DNA of 64,000 nucleotides, taken from Acidithrix ferrooxidans (lineage in GTDB: Bacteria > Actinomycetota > Acidimicrobiia > Acidimicrobiales > Acidimicrobiaceae). The notes below the pieces were generated by a model. The model had not been told where the DNA came from, did no database searches, and saw only the letters and a program-made list of their open reading frames with translations. The stretch is from NCBI RefSeq assembly GCF_000949295.1, contig NZ_JXYS01000026.1, positions 50,130 to 114,129 on the forward strand. The letters run 5' to 3'. The translations under genes were made by a program, and so were the position numbers. This document shows, in pieces, positions 53,956 through 62,619 of the stretch. Each line of letters begins with the position of its first letter. Position 1 is the stretch's first letter.

Positions 53956-54192
53956 ATGCTTCATTATTTATTCGGTCGATTTGCGTTTCTTGATCTAGGA
54001 GCCCCAGAGTTAGTTGTTATTCTAGCAATTTTACTTCTACTGTTTGGTGGCAAGAAGCTGCCAGAACTGTCTCGTAGCCTAGGCGAGTCAATGCGTGAAC
54101 TGCGCAAAGGCCTCAGTGGCGACATAAAAGACGATCACAAAGATGAGAAGAAAGAAAAAACCGAACCCAAAGACAAGGACGTGGCAGCCTAA
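53956..54192 (+). CDS. tatA: Twin-arginine translocase subunit TatA
   Basis: Pore-forming subunit for export of folded proteins. It has one TM helix (residues ~17-34) starting after L-G-A-P-E-L, the hinge F-G-G-K-K-L-P-E-L, and an amphipathic helix S-R-S-L-G-E-S-M-R-E-L-R-K-G, then a highly charged K/D/E tail. 78 aa, standard TatA/E size. Start ATG 53956 after caagaaggt. The tail overlaps the start of tatC by 50 bp in another frame, so translation is coupled. Confidence 0.93.
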   Translation: MLHYLFGRFAFLDLGAPELVVILAILLLLFGGKKLPELSRSLGESMRELRKGLSGDIKDDHKDEKKEKTEPKDKDVAA

Positions 54193-55129
54193 ACCTGTCG
54201 ATGAACGACGACCGTTTATCGAACATCTCCACGAACTACGTAAACGAGCTATTTACGTAGCTATTTCTATACTTACTTTTGGTACGCTCGCTTATTTTGT
54301 ACAGCAGTCAATTGTTAATCTCTTGCTTAGACCAGCTCGTGGTCAACGTTTCATTTATACATCGCCTGGTGGAGGTATTACGTTCTTATTCGAAGTCTGT
54401 GTTGATGTAGGTTTAGTTTTAAGCCTGCCGGTTATTGTTTATCAACTGCTTCGTTTCCTCGAACCACTGCTAGATGTGCAGACTCGTCGCTTAATCTTTC
54501 GCTCAACCATGATCTCAGCAATACTTGGTGCTCTAGGAGTTGCTTTTGGCTATCAACTGGGTTTACCACTAGCATTGCATTTCCTGGGCCACCAGTTTAC
54601 TACCACCCAGATTGCACCGCTCTTTACTATATCTGAGTACATGTCATTTGTGACGATTTACCTGGCTGGTTCGGCATTACTGTTTCAGCTACCGCTAATA
54701 CTGGTCATTATTAACAGGATTAAACCTTTGTCACCCCGTCATTTGTTTAGAGCTGAGCGTTGGGTGATAGCTGGTGCTTTCATTATCGCTATGTTGATGG
54801 CTCCTACTGTCAATATCATCGATCAGCTAGTCATTGCTGGACCAATGATTTTTGCCTACCAAATAGGAATTGGCTTCGTGTGGTGGACTAACCGAAAGCC
54901 ACATCGTCCTAAGCACATTCAAACACTTCTTGAAGAGGACCGTGCTAAACAGGAGAAACGAAGACAACAAGCAGTCTCAAATCCCAGTATTCCAGATGCA
55001 AGATACAACTATCGACAAGCTCGCCGACCAGTGGTTGCACTGCAGCCAGCCCGACGGCAAGTAGTTACAGATTTTGATTTCGTTAAGAGGCGACCGATAA
55101 CTATTCCACGAACTTTAGCCAGACCTTAA
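54143..55129 (+). CDS. tatC: Twin-arginine translocase subunit TatC
   Basis: Receptor subunit that binds twin-arginine signals. The N-terminal cytoplasmic motif F-I-E-H-L-H-E-L-R-K-R is diagnostic, followed by six TM helices and L-R-F-L-E-P-L-L after the third. A C-terminal extension of about 75 mostly basic residues (R-Q-A-R-R-P-V-V-A-L-Q-P-A-R-R) goes past TM6 and is unusual. The only in-frame start is ATG 54143, inside tatA. This is a local tatAC pair without tatB, in foreign-looking surroundings; a second, core tat set would be expected elsewhere in the genome. Confidence 0.92.
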   Translation: MRRKKKPNPKTRTWQPKPVDERRPFIEHLHELRKRAIYVAISILTFGTLAYFVQQSIVNLLLRPARGQRFIYTSPGGGITFLFEVCVDVGLVLSLPVIVYQLLRFLEPLLDVQTRRLIFRSTMISAILGALGVAFGYQLGLPLALHFLGHQFTTTQIAPLFTISEYMSFVTIYLAGSALLFQLPLILVIINRIKPLSPRHLFRAERWVIAGAFIIAMLMAPTVNIIDQLVIAGPMIFAYQIGIGFVWWTNRKPHRPKHIQTLLEEDRAKQEKRRQQAVSNPSIPDARYNYRQARRPVVALQPARRQVVTDFDFVKRRPITIPRTLARP

Positions 55130-55357
55130 TTATTTAAGCCAGAAACTTGTGGCCATAACAACCATGCAAGATTCCTTACCTGATATTAAATCAGTTCTCA
55201 GTTGTAAACAACAAACAGCGTCATACCTGTTCGTGTCAAGCTACGGTGTTCAAAAACTCAGCTTACATTCCACTTATCCACAGGCACCTATTGACTCATT
55301 TATTAGTAAGACTTATGCTTAGAAGTAGATAATAAATAAAGTAAAGCCAAACAAACA

Positions 55358-55561
55358 ATGAAACAACAAACACCCTTACACCAGCTACTAGAGCTTGAAG
55401 TATCTCGCAAAGAGTTCTTGGCTACTCTTGGCTTCGGTGCCCTATCGATTATTGGACTGTCTTCAATAATCAAGTTCTTGACTGGTCATAGCGGTAGTAC
55501 TGTGAGTACGAAATCCGTTGGTCGCGCACGTGGTTACAGTTCCAGCGCTTACGGAGAATAA
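55358..55561 (+). CDS. Small Tat-signal-like peptide with G-Y-S-S-S-A-Y tail
   Basis: 67 aa. V-S-R-K-E-F-L-A-T-L-G-F-G-A-L (residues ~14-28) is close to a twin-arginine signal (S-R-R-x-F-L-K) with lysine in place of the second arginine, followed by a hydrophobic helix (S-I-I-G-L-S-S-I-I-K-F-L). The mature part would be only ~30 residues, ending G-Y-S-S-S-A-Y-G-E. It sits 228 bp after tatC, so it may be a dedicated substrate. A broken second copy is at 62.9 kb. The same Tyr/Ser/Gly motif occurs in the TM protein at 53.4 kb. Function unknown; it may be a surface-deposited peptide. Confidence 0.72.
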   Translation: MKQQTPLHQLLELEVSRKEFLATLGFGALSIIGLSSIIKFLTGHSGSTVSTKSVGRARGYSSSAYGE

Positions 55562-55614
55562 ATAATTCTCTGGATTATGAATAGTTGCCAAGGTCTGAAT
55601 TAACTCCCGGACAA

Positions 55615-55926
55615 TTACTCCCGAACAACCGAACGCAAGAGAGCCTTAACCTCTTCAATTGCTCCCTCCAAATATGTAGAACTCCAGTCTTGAGTAGTCG
55701 CCAGAGTTCGCGCAAATGTCCCGATGGCCAACTCGTCCTCAAACGGCACAAGTCGCCCTTCGAGTTGCCGACACAGAACAAGCCGGGCAAGATTCTCAGT
55801 TGAATGGATGGATAATGCAGGGACCCAGGGCGAAACGTCGTCCGTATGAGAAAACTGCTGGTCATTGAAAAGCTGACGCATCTCTAAAGTAACATCAAGT
55901 AATGCCTGTAACAATCTTGCTAGCAC
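55615..55926 (-). CDS. Small hypothetical protein
   Basis: 103 aa from GTG/ATG near 55926. Helical with no TM helix: L-L-Q-A-L-L-D-V-T-L-E-M-R-Q-L-F then a W-x-P-A-L-S-I-H-S-T-E-N-L-A-R-L-V-L pattern. Codon usage looks coding, but there is no recognised family and no strong start site. It overlaps the 3' non-coding part after the Tat peptide gene. Confidence 0.4.
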   Translation of the reverse strand: MLARLLQALLDVTLEMRQLFNDQQFSHTDDVSPWVPALSIHSTENLARLVLCRQLEGRLVPFEDELAIGTFARTLATTQDWSSTYLEGAIEEVKALLRSVVRE

Positions 55927-56115
55927 CCACTCGCTTTAGTATGCAGGCCTCTGGAAGGTTACAGATAATCAGACCTAGCAACAAACGGTAGTGCACTTTT
56001 AACGGTACGGAGTGCAGTTTTAGAGTGCAGTTGTGATTGTAAGTGGAGTGCATCATTGTTGGTTAACACAACCGCTCAACTGCCCCCTGAAGATATGCAA
56101 AGAGGTGATTGAAAC

Positions 56116-58359
56116 TTAAGAATCAAAAGTTATCTGCTCTTGCAATTTATTGTAAATGTCAACCTGAGCGTTAACATCAATTCTATTTACAAGCCAACCA
56201 CGGATCTGCGCCTGTCTAATAAAATCGTTGATTCTGTTGATGCCACTTGTTTCTTTCAGGGTAACGACTAGTCCAAACTTAATCCCGTTGCCATCTCGTT
56301 TCGACAGACGTTCCTTAGTCTTCACACTCACGCCCCATAGGCCATCTTTATACGCCTTTCTAGCAGTTAGGCGGTCACCATACTTCTCTCGTATGTGTTT
56401 AGTGTTGTCCCATTTACGATACAGACTTCTAGCATCAGATTCGTAAATATAGTGGCTCTTACCGTCATTAACGCTTTGCATATTTTTATCGATAGGCTTT
56501 ATGCCTTTGTTGGTCATCCTCCCTATGGATATATCTAACTCTGTGTTTGTGTAGTCAACTCCTTGGTTGATAGAGCAGTTGGGGAAATAACACAGCGTAG
56601 CCTTCGTTACAAAAGGATGCTTATCTTTATTCAGTGGTACGGGCAGATTATAAGTATATGTATCATACTGTTCTGATACCCCACTCATAATAAATTTTAT
56701 CTCATCGTCTTTTGATCTAACGATATCTTCGATACGCACAGGTACGGCGCCATGACCAACAAATGGCGCTAGCGCCGGATCATTACCGGTATCATTCCAG
56801 TCGGCGGCGGCATCGACTATAAGTGCCTTTGCAACCTCACGACTTAGGCCTAAGACTTCCATCAAATAGGCTACTTTTCGACTTACCCATGGTGCCGCGA
56901 ACGACGTACCGGCCATAAATGCCTCCCCAGTAGGCTCGCATACACGTATCCTGTCTTTGCCATCTCCGCCTAATGCACTGACATCCGGCTTATTAAAGAA
57001 GGACAATACCACACCCTTCCTAGAGTAAGAGGCGCGATTTCCAGTCTTATTAACCGAGTTAACCACTATTGAGTTTATGGAATCTGCCGGAGAGCCTATC
57101 AACCTTTCTGTTTTAGTATTGTTATTCGTTCCGGCGATAACAAAAATAACGTCGTTGTTGAATTGGATTTCATCCAACATAGCAGCTTCAGGTGATATAA
57201 AATTCTGATTTATTTCTCGCTCTGAACCCAACGATAGATTCCACACTCTTAAATCAGGGTTTGAATCAACAATTTGCTTAATTTGCTTTACAACAGTAAA
57301 GGAGCTAAACGGTTTATTAGTTGCAACTCCAAAATGACGGACCCTGAAACGACCGCAACCATCATCTAAATCAGGATTAATGACATGACCATCTACAATT
57401 ATTGATGATACCGCCGTACCATGCCGAAAATCGTCTTGATCTACTGGAATATTTGGATCGACCATATTGCGAAAATCAACCCACTCAGCGAAGTAGACCC
57501 TATCATCAAATAAGGTATCTATAACACCTATGGTAGGCTCATTTGTAGGTGAGTCAATCTTTGCAGGTATATGTTCTTTATCACCATCTTTCGTTACGAT
57601 ATCGTCGAGACTAAGCTTCGTTATATCTTCCACCGCCATGGCAATTAGATACGGAGCTTTTGATTTCAGTAAATTTATTTCGTCCGGATAAAGCAAAAAT
57701 GTGGTGTTATCAATAATTTTGTCGGGAGTAATATTGATGCCAATATTTTTCATAATGGCAATCGTGTCTTCGTCGGTCTTATAAATAGTGACTATCTGAT
57801 TGTTTGTTGCATTTGCAGTGTTGTCTGGCACACTGAAGCTTTGAACGTAATATGAATCGACAATGATGTTAAGGAACACCGATTTGCTCAGACCGTAATC
57901 CGCAAACTTTATTCCTTTCGCGTCTATATTCTCAATGTCGGCATTGCTCACTGTACCGCTAAAAATACTGTCGAGTATCTTGGCGGTGTTTTCTACCTTC
58001 TCTATAGTGTCTTTAATAAGCCCGTCACTTACGTAGTGGGTGATAATGTGCTTCTTGTCACCGCTAGTGGTAAAGCGAGCGCCTCGCACCAAATCGTTTG
58101 GTTTAACAGTGCCCTTGGTAAAATAGCCGCTAATTCTGTTACTCTTCGCAACCACGCGTATATAGTTCACATCTATCAACGCACCTGTAATGAGCTTCTG
58201 ATTGTCCCAGTACTTGCTGAGGTCTTGCAGGTCTTTTATCAGCTGTTTTAGGTGATCAGAAGTAACTGACTGCGAATTTTTGGGCACATTGCGCGAGCCT
58301 GGACGGTTACCATTTGGTCGTTGTTGAAAAGTGCCTCGTAACTGCAGGACATCGTTCAT
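56116..58359 (-). CDS. ietS: Subtilisin-like serine protease of an AAA ATPase/subtilase pair
   Basis: 747-aa S8-family protease with the complete catalytic set: D281 in G-V-I-D-T-L-F-D, H313 in F-R-H-G-T-A-V, oxyanion N412 region in I-A-G-T-N-N-N, and S486 in M-A-G-T-S-F-A-A-P. There is no signal peptide, so it acts in the cytoplasm. The first ~270 residues and the last ~220 are unlike secreted subtilases and are typical of the ATPase-partnered group. The gene starts 4 bp after the stop of the AAA gene. Such pairs (ietAS) were found as a plasmid-stability system in Agrobacterium and later listed among anti-phage systems; the function here is by analogy. Confidence 0.82.
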   Translation of the reverse strand: MNDVLQLRGTFQQRPNGNRPGSRNVPKNSQSVTSDHLKQLIKDLQDLSKYWDNQKLITGALIDVNYIRVVAKSNRISGYFTKGTVKPNDLVRGARFTTSGDKKHIITHYVSDGLIKDTIEKVENTAKILDSIFSGTVSNADIENIDAKGIKFADYGLSKSVFLNIIVDSYYVQSFSVPDNTANATNNQIVTIYKTDEDTIAIMKNIGINITPDKIIDNTTFLLYPDEINLLKSKAPYLIAMAVEDITKLSLDDIVTKDGDKEHIPAKIDSPTNEPTIGVIDTLFDDRVYFAEWVDFRNMVDPNIPVDQDDFRHGTAVSSIIVDGHVINPDLDDGCGRFRVRHFGVATNKPFSSFTVVKQIKQIVDSNPDLRVWNLSLGSEREINQNFISPEAAMLDEIQFNNDVIFVIAGTNNNTKTERLIGSPADSINSIVVNSVNKTGNRASYSRKGVVLSFFNKPDVSALGGDGKDRIRVCEPTGEAFMAGTSFAAPWVSRKVAYLMEVLGLSREVAKALIVDAAADWNDTGNDPALAPFVGHGAVPVRIEDIVRSKDDEIKFIMSGVSEQYDTYTYNLPVPLNKDKHPFVTKATLCYFPNCSINQGVDYTNTELDISIGRMTNKGIKPIDKNMQSVNDGKSHYIYESDARSLYRKWDNTKHIREKYGDRLTARKAYKDGLWGVSVKTKERLSKRDGNGIKFGLVVTLKETSGINRINDFIRQAQIRGWLVNRIDVNAQVDIYNKLQEQITFDS

Positions 58360-58363
58360 TTAT

Positions 58364-59413
58364 CTACGCCTTTAGCTCTCGGGATACTTGACTCTTGGAT
58401 ACACCGGTTAATATTTCAATTTCGCGCACCGAAAAGCCTTCATCTTGAAGTTTCTTTAGGTCATCAGTGTCTGACTTTACGGCTTCATAGAACTTCCTCA
58501 GATAATCATATTCACTCGATGAATCGCTGAAAGCAATTGATGTTTTAATGATGTTTTTTAAGTCACCAGGATAGGGTATGTGATCCATAATCGCGACTAT
58601 TTTCCTGAACAAACGCTTATTACGGCCAGCAAACGTAAACTTAGACAGTAACTCATTAAGAATTGATTCTGCTACATCGATAAGCTCGTCTCTACTGTAA
58701 CGGTTAAAGTTAATTATTGAGTCAAACCGCCGGGTTAGAGCCTTATCAAACTTACCGAAAAGATTAGTGGTCGCTATAAGGACTACACCATCAGTAAGAC
58801 CGTCCAGACCCTTAAGAACAGAAGACGTAACTCTACCCATTTCTCGAAGGTCATTTGAGTTAACTCTGTCCAGCGCTATTGCGTCTATCTCATCAAATGA
58901 AATTACTACTTTGCTCGGGTCAGGAAGTGCACGTATCTCCTGGAACACTGCTGCTATATTTTTAGATGTCTGTCCAAGTTTACTATCAATAACACTGTCA
59001 AAATCGATAGAGTATAAATCACGTTCCAGAATGCGCGCAATCTGCTTAACGGTTTCCGTCTTGCCGGTCCCAGGCTCACCTTCAAACAAGAATTTGTTGA
59101 TGCCGGCGTTATGGCTTATTGAGTTGATTATACCCAGCACGTCATTCTTGATTAGCGTAGGCAACGGCAGGGCATCACCAACCAAGCTAATCTTGCTAAA
59201 AAATGGTAAATCGTAATCACTACTCTGCGGCACAAAAGTATTAGTGCCCGACAGCAGCGCCATTATGTATTCTGCCAATTGAGGATCTCCACTTTGGTCA
59301 AAGAACCTAGCTATGCTGTATGCTTCATTTCTAAAGCCAGCTTCGTTATGCTCAGCATGGAATTTTATTAGATTTAGTATGTCTTTTTTTTGCATTTGTT
59401 CCTTCATGCTCAT
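58364..59413 (-). CDS. ietA: AAA+ ATPase partner of the subtilase
   Basis: About 349 aa. Walker A G-E-P-G-T-G-K-T (about residues 112-119), Walker B V-V-I-S-F-D-E-I-D-A, sensor/arginine-finger region A-L-T-R-R-F-D-S, giving a classical FtsH/p97-like AAA module. The C-terminus has a helix-turn-helix-like S-V-R-E-I-E-I-L-T-G-V-S-K-S-Q-V-S-R, which may regulate the operon or bind DNA. The start is uncertain: ATG 59413, 59407 or 59395 (M-Q-K-K-D, which has aaggaac upstream). It probably controls the protease, holding it inactive or feeding it substrates. Confidence 0.82.
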   Translation of the reverse strand: MSMKEQMQKKDILNLIKFHAEHNEAGFRNEAYSIARFFDQSGDPQLAEYIMALLSGTNTFVPQSSDYDLPFFSKISLVGDALPLPTLIKNDVLGIINSISHNAGINKFLFEGEPGTGKTETVKQIARILERDLYSIDFDSVIDSKLGQTSKNIAAVFQEIRALPDPSKVVISFDEIDAIALDRVNSNDLREMGRVTSSVLKGLDGLTDGVVLIATTNLFGKFDKALTRRFDSIINFNRYSRDELIDVAESILNELLSKFTFAGRNKRLFRKIVAIMDHIPYPGDLKNIIKTSIAFSDSSSEYDYLRKFYEAVKSDTDDLKKLQDEGFSVREIEILTGVSKSQVSRELKA

Positions 59414-59558
59414 ATGGTAACACGTCTTGGGACACATGTGCAATAAAATGGGACACAAACTATTGATTTAAATTTACAGCTGGCGTACCATAGGGGTAAC
59501 CAAGCCTCAAATAAACTCAGATCTTGGGGGGGACCTTGTAGGACATCTTTCAAACCCT

Positions 59559-59969
59559 TTGTCAACCCAATCTTCCCTGTTCGTAGAGCTGCAAATGGTT
59601 AAAGAGTGGCCTGTTCGATCTCCTGCATCAAATTATAAGACCGAAGGTCCAAATCAACAAGTACAAAATCGACTGACTTTTGAGCAGATTACTGAGCTTG
59701 TGGCAGACTATCAAGATGGATCCACCATTCTGGACCTAGTTGAAACATTCGGCATCCATCGAACGACAGTTCTCCGACACCTCAAGTACAAACAAATACC
59801 ACGGCGACGTTCGCGAATGAATCAGATCGAAATTGAAAAGGCCGTACGTCTTTATACACTCGGTCAGTCATGTGAAAGTATTGCATTCGAACTAAGAGTA
59901 GGGGCATCGACGATTCGACGAGCCTTGAAAAAAGCGGGAGTTGAGTTACGAAACCGAGTGAGTAGCTGA
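59559..59969 (+). CDS. Small protein with two Hin/resolvase-type helix-turn-helix domains (copy 3)
   Basis: 136 aa with the same two-HTH layout as the gene at 40.3 kb: R-L-T-F-E-Q-I-T-E-L-V-A-D-Y-Q-D-G-S-T-I ... H-R-T-T-V-L-R-H-L, then a second unit ending A-S-T-I-R-R-A-L-K-K-A-G-V. The first 40 residues are variable; the start is TTG 59559 or ATG 59595. It lies between the ietAS-like pair (divergent) and the SIR2-like gene (convergent). Confidence 0.7.
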   Translation: MSTQSSLFVELQMVKEWPVRSPASNYKTEGPNQQVQNRLTFEQITELVADYQDGSTILDLVETFGIHRTTVLRHLKYKQIPRRRSRMNQIEIEKAVRLYTLGQSCESIAFELRVGASTIRRALKKAGVELRNRVSS

Positions 59970-60016
59970 AGTAACTCACTATGTCCAAGATGTTTCAACT
60001 ACGAAACCATCTCATA

Positions 60017-61450
60017 CTACGTTGAGGAATCATGAGTTACACAGCAGTGACTGGCTAGAAGGTCCAGGCCATGCGGGTGTCTATACGGTTCGTACTTCAG
60101 TTGTTCAAGATCTCCCCCGATAACCGGCACTCGTTTACCACTTTTGGTTTGGACCACGAGTTGAAACCCTCCCCCATTCTCTGATGCGCTATTCAGTTTT
60201 TCATACAGCTGCGCAAGAGAAAATTTTATCGGATTTAAAAGCTGTGACACAGATTCATCAACTTGAAGACGGATTGTATGGTCACCTTGCGTCCAAACAG
60301 CGCCCTGAACAATCCATGAGGTGCAGCGGTTGTTGACTGAGTTTGATGAACGTTTGTAACCAGGGCACATAATCGAGATTCTTACGTGGTTGTCTATGAG
60401 CTCATTTTGAGGTCGACAAGCTAAATCTCTAGCAAATGCGACTGTCGCTGAATCGCGTTCTCTATCGACGAAGTCGTTTAGAACATTGTCACCCGTTGGT
60501 TCGAATGCAGACACGTTCATAAGCCCGAGCTTCTTTAGTCGACATACAATATCCTTAGAATTTGGATCGACGACAACTACGTCGACATCTTTCTCGGCAA
60601 GCGTATCAGCGAGCAAACTTCTGATAGCAAGATCACCTTCGGGGAGAGAATAGCCAATGATCACTATCCGCGTAGCTTTTGACAAAGCTGATGCTGCGTC
60701 TTGCCAGAGTTGGCGCATCACGGCATTAGTAAAAAAACGTGACTTGGCCATGAGCGGCGGTACGACGAATGGCTCTCTTCCGGGTATTGCACTTCGACGA
60801 TCCTCTGAGTTATCGTCCGGAGTGGGCTGACCAAAGTGAGTTAGTATAGGATAACGGAGGAGGCTGGTGCCAGTGAGATCTCCTGGCACCCAATACCAAT
60901 CAAGGGAACCGTGAAGCTTGAGGAGCTTCAGTGTATTGACACTATTAGATACAGCAGGGGTGGACGATATATTTTGACCATTGACTCTCAAATTTTGGTA
61001 TGTATTTGCGTTGGATGATTCAGCAGTTGGTGGCAATCCACCAAAACAACTATTTGCGGTAACCGAGCCACTTTCGGTCGGCACACCAGCGCTTTCTAAC
61101 GCTGTTTCGAAGAGAGTGTCGTTGTTGAGGGTGACTAGGGTAGTTTGTCTTCGGTGCATCAAAACCACAAACTCCTCAAGCCAGCGCGGCAATGGGTTTT
61201 TCAGGGTACTGATTTGAGCTTCTTGTAGGACTTCCACCAATGCTCTGGTGACTGCTGCGTACTCTGCTCCCCGTCTTCCCTTTTCGACCACACTAGGGAG
61301 CGTTACAACACCAGTACTTTGGCTGTTATTGCTGATGTATTCACTTACCATCTTTCCGAGGCAACGTTCCAATGGCATGGCGTTATTTACATTCCGGGAA
61401 AATCCTGCCCCAAGAAGGACGACTTCTTTGCCCTCAGTAGGTGTGGTCAT
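60017..61450 (-). CDS. SIR2-like domain protein
   Basis: 477 aa. N-terminal NAD-binding loop G-A-G-F-S-R at residues 14-19, L-V-T-L-N-N-D-T-L-F-E at 105-115 (N in the position of the catalytic N-Y-D), K-L-H-G-S-L-D-W with H180, and I-I-G-Y-S-L-P-E-G-D at 265-273. These are the signatures of bacterial SIR2-like NADases used in phage defence (Thoeris ThsA, DSR, SIR2-HerA). The C-terminal ~170 residues are an unknown domain that might sense infection. No HerA, TIR or pAgo partner is adjacent, so a single-gene system is possible. Start ATG 61450. Confidence 0.8.
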   Translation of the reverse strand: MTTPTEGKEVVLLGAGFSRNVNNAMPLERCLGKMVSEYISNNSQSTGVVTLPSVVEKGRRGAEYAAVTRALVEVLQEAQISTLKNPLPRWLEEFVVLMHRRQTTLVTLNNDTLFETALESAGVPTESGSVTANSCFGGLPPTAESSNANTYQNLRVNGQNISSTPAVSNSVNTLKLLKLHGSLDWYWVPGDLTGTSLLRYPILTHFGQPTPDDNSEDRRSAIPGREPFVVPPLMAKSRFFTNAVMRQLWQDAASALSKATRIVIIGYSLPEGDLAIRSLLADTLAEKDVDVVVVDPNSKDIVCRLKKLGLMNVSAFEPTGDNVLNDFVDRERDSATVAFARDLACRPQNELIDNHVRISIMCPGYKRSSNSVNNRCTSWIVQGAVWTQGDHTIRLQVDESVSQLLNPIKFSLAQLYEKLNSASENGGGFQLVVQTKSGKRVPVIGGDLEQLKYEPYRHPHGLDLLASHCCVTHDSST

Positions 61451-61581
61451 AAAAACATTCTATTACTTGCAAGACATATCAGCGAAGACTGGCTTGTCAA
61501 GTGTACTGTCCACGTTGATTGTTCTGGCCCAAAGACCGGGTTGAATATTGTTCAAACCGTTCAAGCAACGATAATTTCGGT

Positions 61582-61618
61582 CGCCACCCCGCTGTCTGTG
61601 GTGGCGGTATTTTCTTCT
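61582..61618 (+). terminator. Hairpin with T-rich 3' side
   Basis: CGCCACC (61,582) pairs with GGTGGCG (61,600), followed by gtattttcttcttc. It looks like a terminator for a plus-strand transcript, but no plus-strand gene precedes it, so it may be left from a deleted gene. Confidence 0.45.
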
Positions 61619-61660
61619 TCAACGTCCCGACAACTACCAACGTCTGACGGTATTCCTCGG

Positions 61661-61705
61661 TCCGACTTTTCCACACCTAAGTTAATCTCCACCCACTGGG
61701 TCTAA
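61661..61705 (+). repeat. 45-bp direct repeat, right copy
   Basis: Matches the repeat at 51,253-51,297 in the same orientation: the first 17 and a later 15 bases are identical, with a 7-bp divergent centre. It follows the hairpin at 61,582 and precedes another AT-rich segment with foreign-looking small genes. Confidence 0.8.
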
Positions 61706-61915
61706 TATTTGCAACTTGTTGGTATCTCTGCTATATTATGAGCTTTGCATGTCGACCAATCCATGTCGTCGAGCTCGATTATAAGTGACGGTACCCTTAG
61801 TTACTTGCATAATCGTAAGTATGAGGTATATAATGACATCAGTGAAACTACAACCTTATGATTATATCAAGAGTAATTTTATCAAGATTATCGTTATCAG
61901 GGAACATTAGGCATC

Positions 61916-62389
61916 ATGGAAATTTATCATGATCCATCCGAAAGTAATCCTCTCAACAAAAGAGGTCTTAACGAGCACATTGACTTTACTGATAAAGACC
62001 TTCAGATATGGAAACCTTCTCCAGCCTCTATAAGTCCAAAATCACCCGTGCCTAACTGGGGAGCGATGATCACAGTTCGATTTCCAAAAGGAACAGTTCA
62101 ACACCCACAACTACATAATCGTATTAGTCAAGAGATGGGGCGAGCCTGTGGCACAATAGAAAACAAAGAAGATTTATCTATTATCTGCGACGCTCCCGGT
62201 GATACAATTGCTGAAGCAATAAAAGATGCACAAGCTATGGCATCACGTCTATTGTCAATTCTTAGATTATCACCAGAAAGCTACATAGCCTGTAAATTAA
62301 TTCCTACCGATGACTCTGATCAAGAACCAACTACCAACCCAAAGAACAAACAAACTGAATTAAAGCTTATTTTAGATCATACGACGTAA
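61916..62389 (+). CDS. Hypothetical protein, 157 aa
   Basis: Soluble protein with no recognised family. A central segment (W-G-A-M-I-T-V-R-F-P-K-G-T-V-Q) looks like a beta strand pair and is followed by a helical part (A-E-A-I-K-D-A-Q-A-M-A-S-R-L-L-S-I-L-R-L). The upstream DNA is AT-rich. Start ATG 61916. It may belong to the same imported segment as the Tat peptide copy 1 kb downstream. Confidence 0.6.
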   Translation: MEIYHDPSESNPLNKRGLNEHIDFTDKDLQIWKPSPASISPKSPVPNWGAMITVRFPKGTVQHPQLHNRISQEMGRACGTIENKEDLSIICDAPGDTIAEAIKDAQAMASRLLSILRLSPESYIACKLIPTDDSDQEPTTNPKNKQTELKLILDHTT

Positions 62390-62619
62390 ACCATACGCGC
62401 TTTACTTTCTTCAAAGGCTATCGCAATGAAGAATGACCCTCACAAGACAAGCAGTGACTGTGCATCTTTAGGCCAAAACAGGTAGCAAGCGATACTCTTC
62501 TTGGGCTTGCGAACTTTCCAAAGAGTTTCACTTTTCTAAAACTCCATTGACTGTGATAAACTATTTAACAATTCAGCGTCACATGGGTCCCGTGAGGCCC
62601 ATACGAGGGGGGGGTAAGC

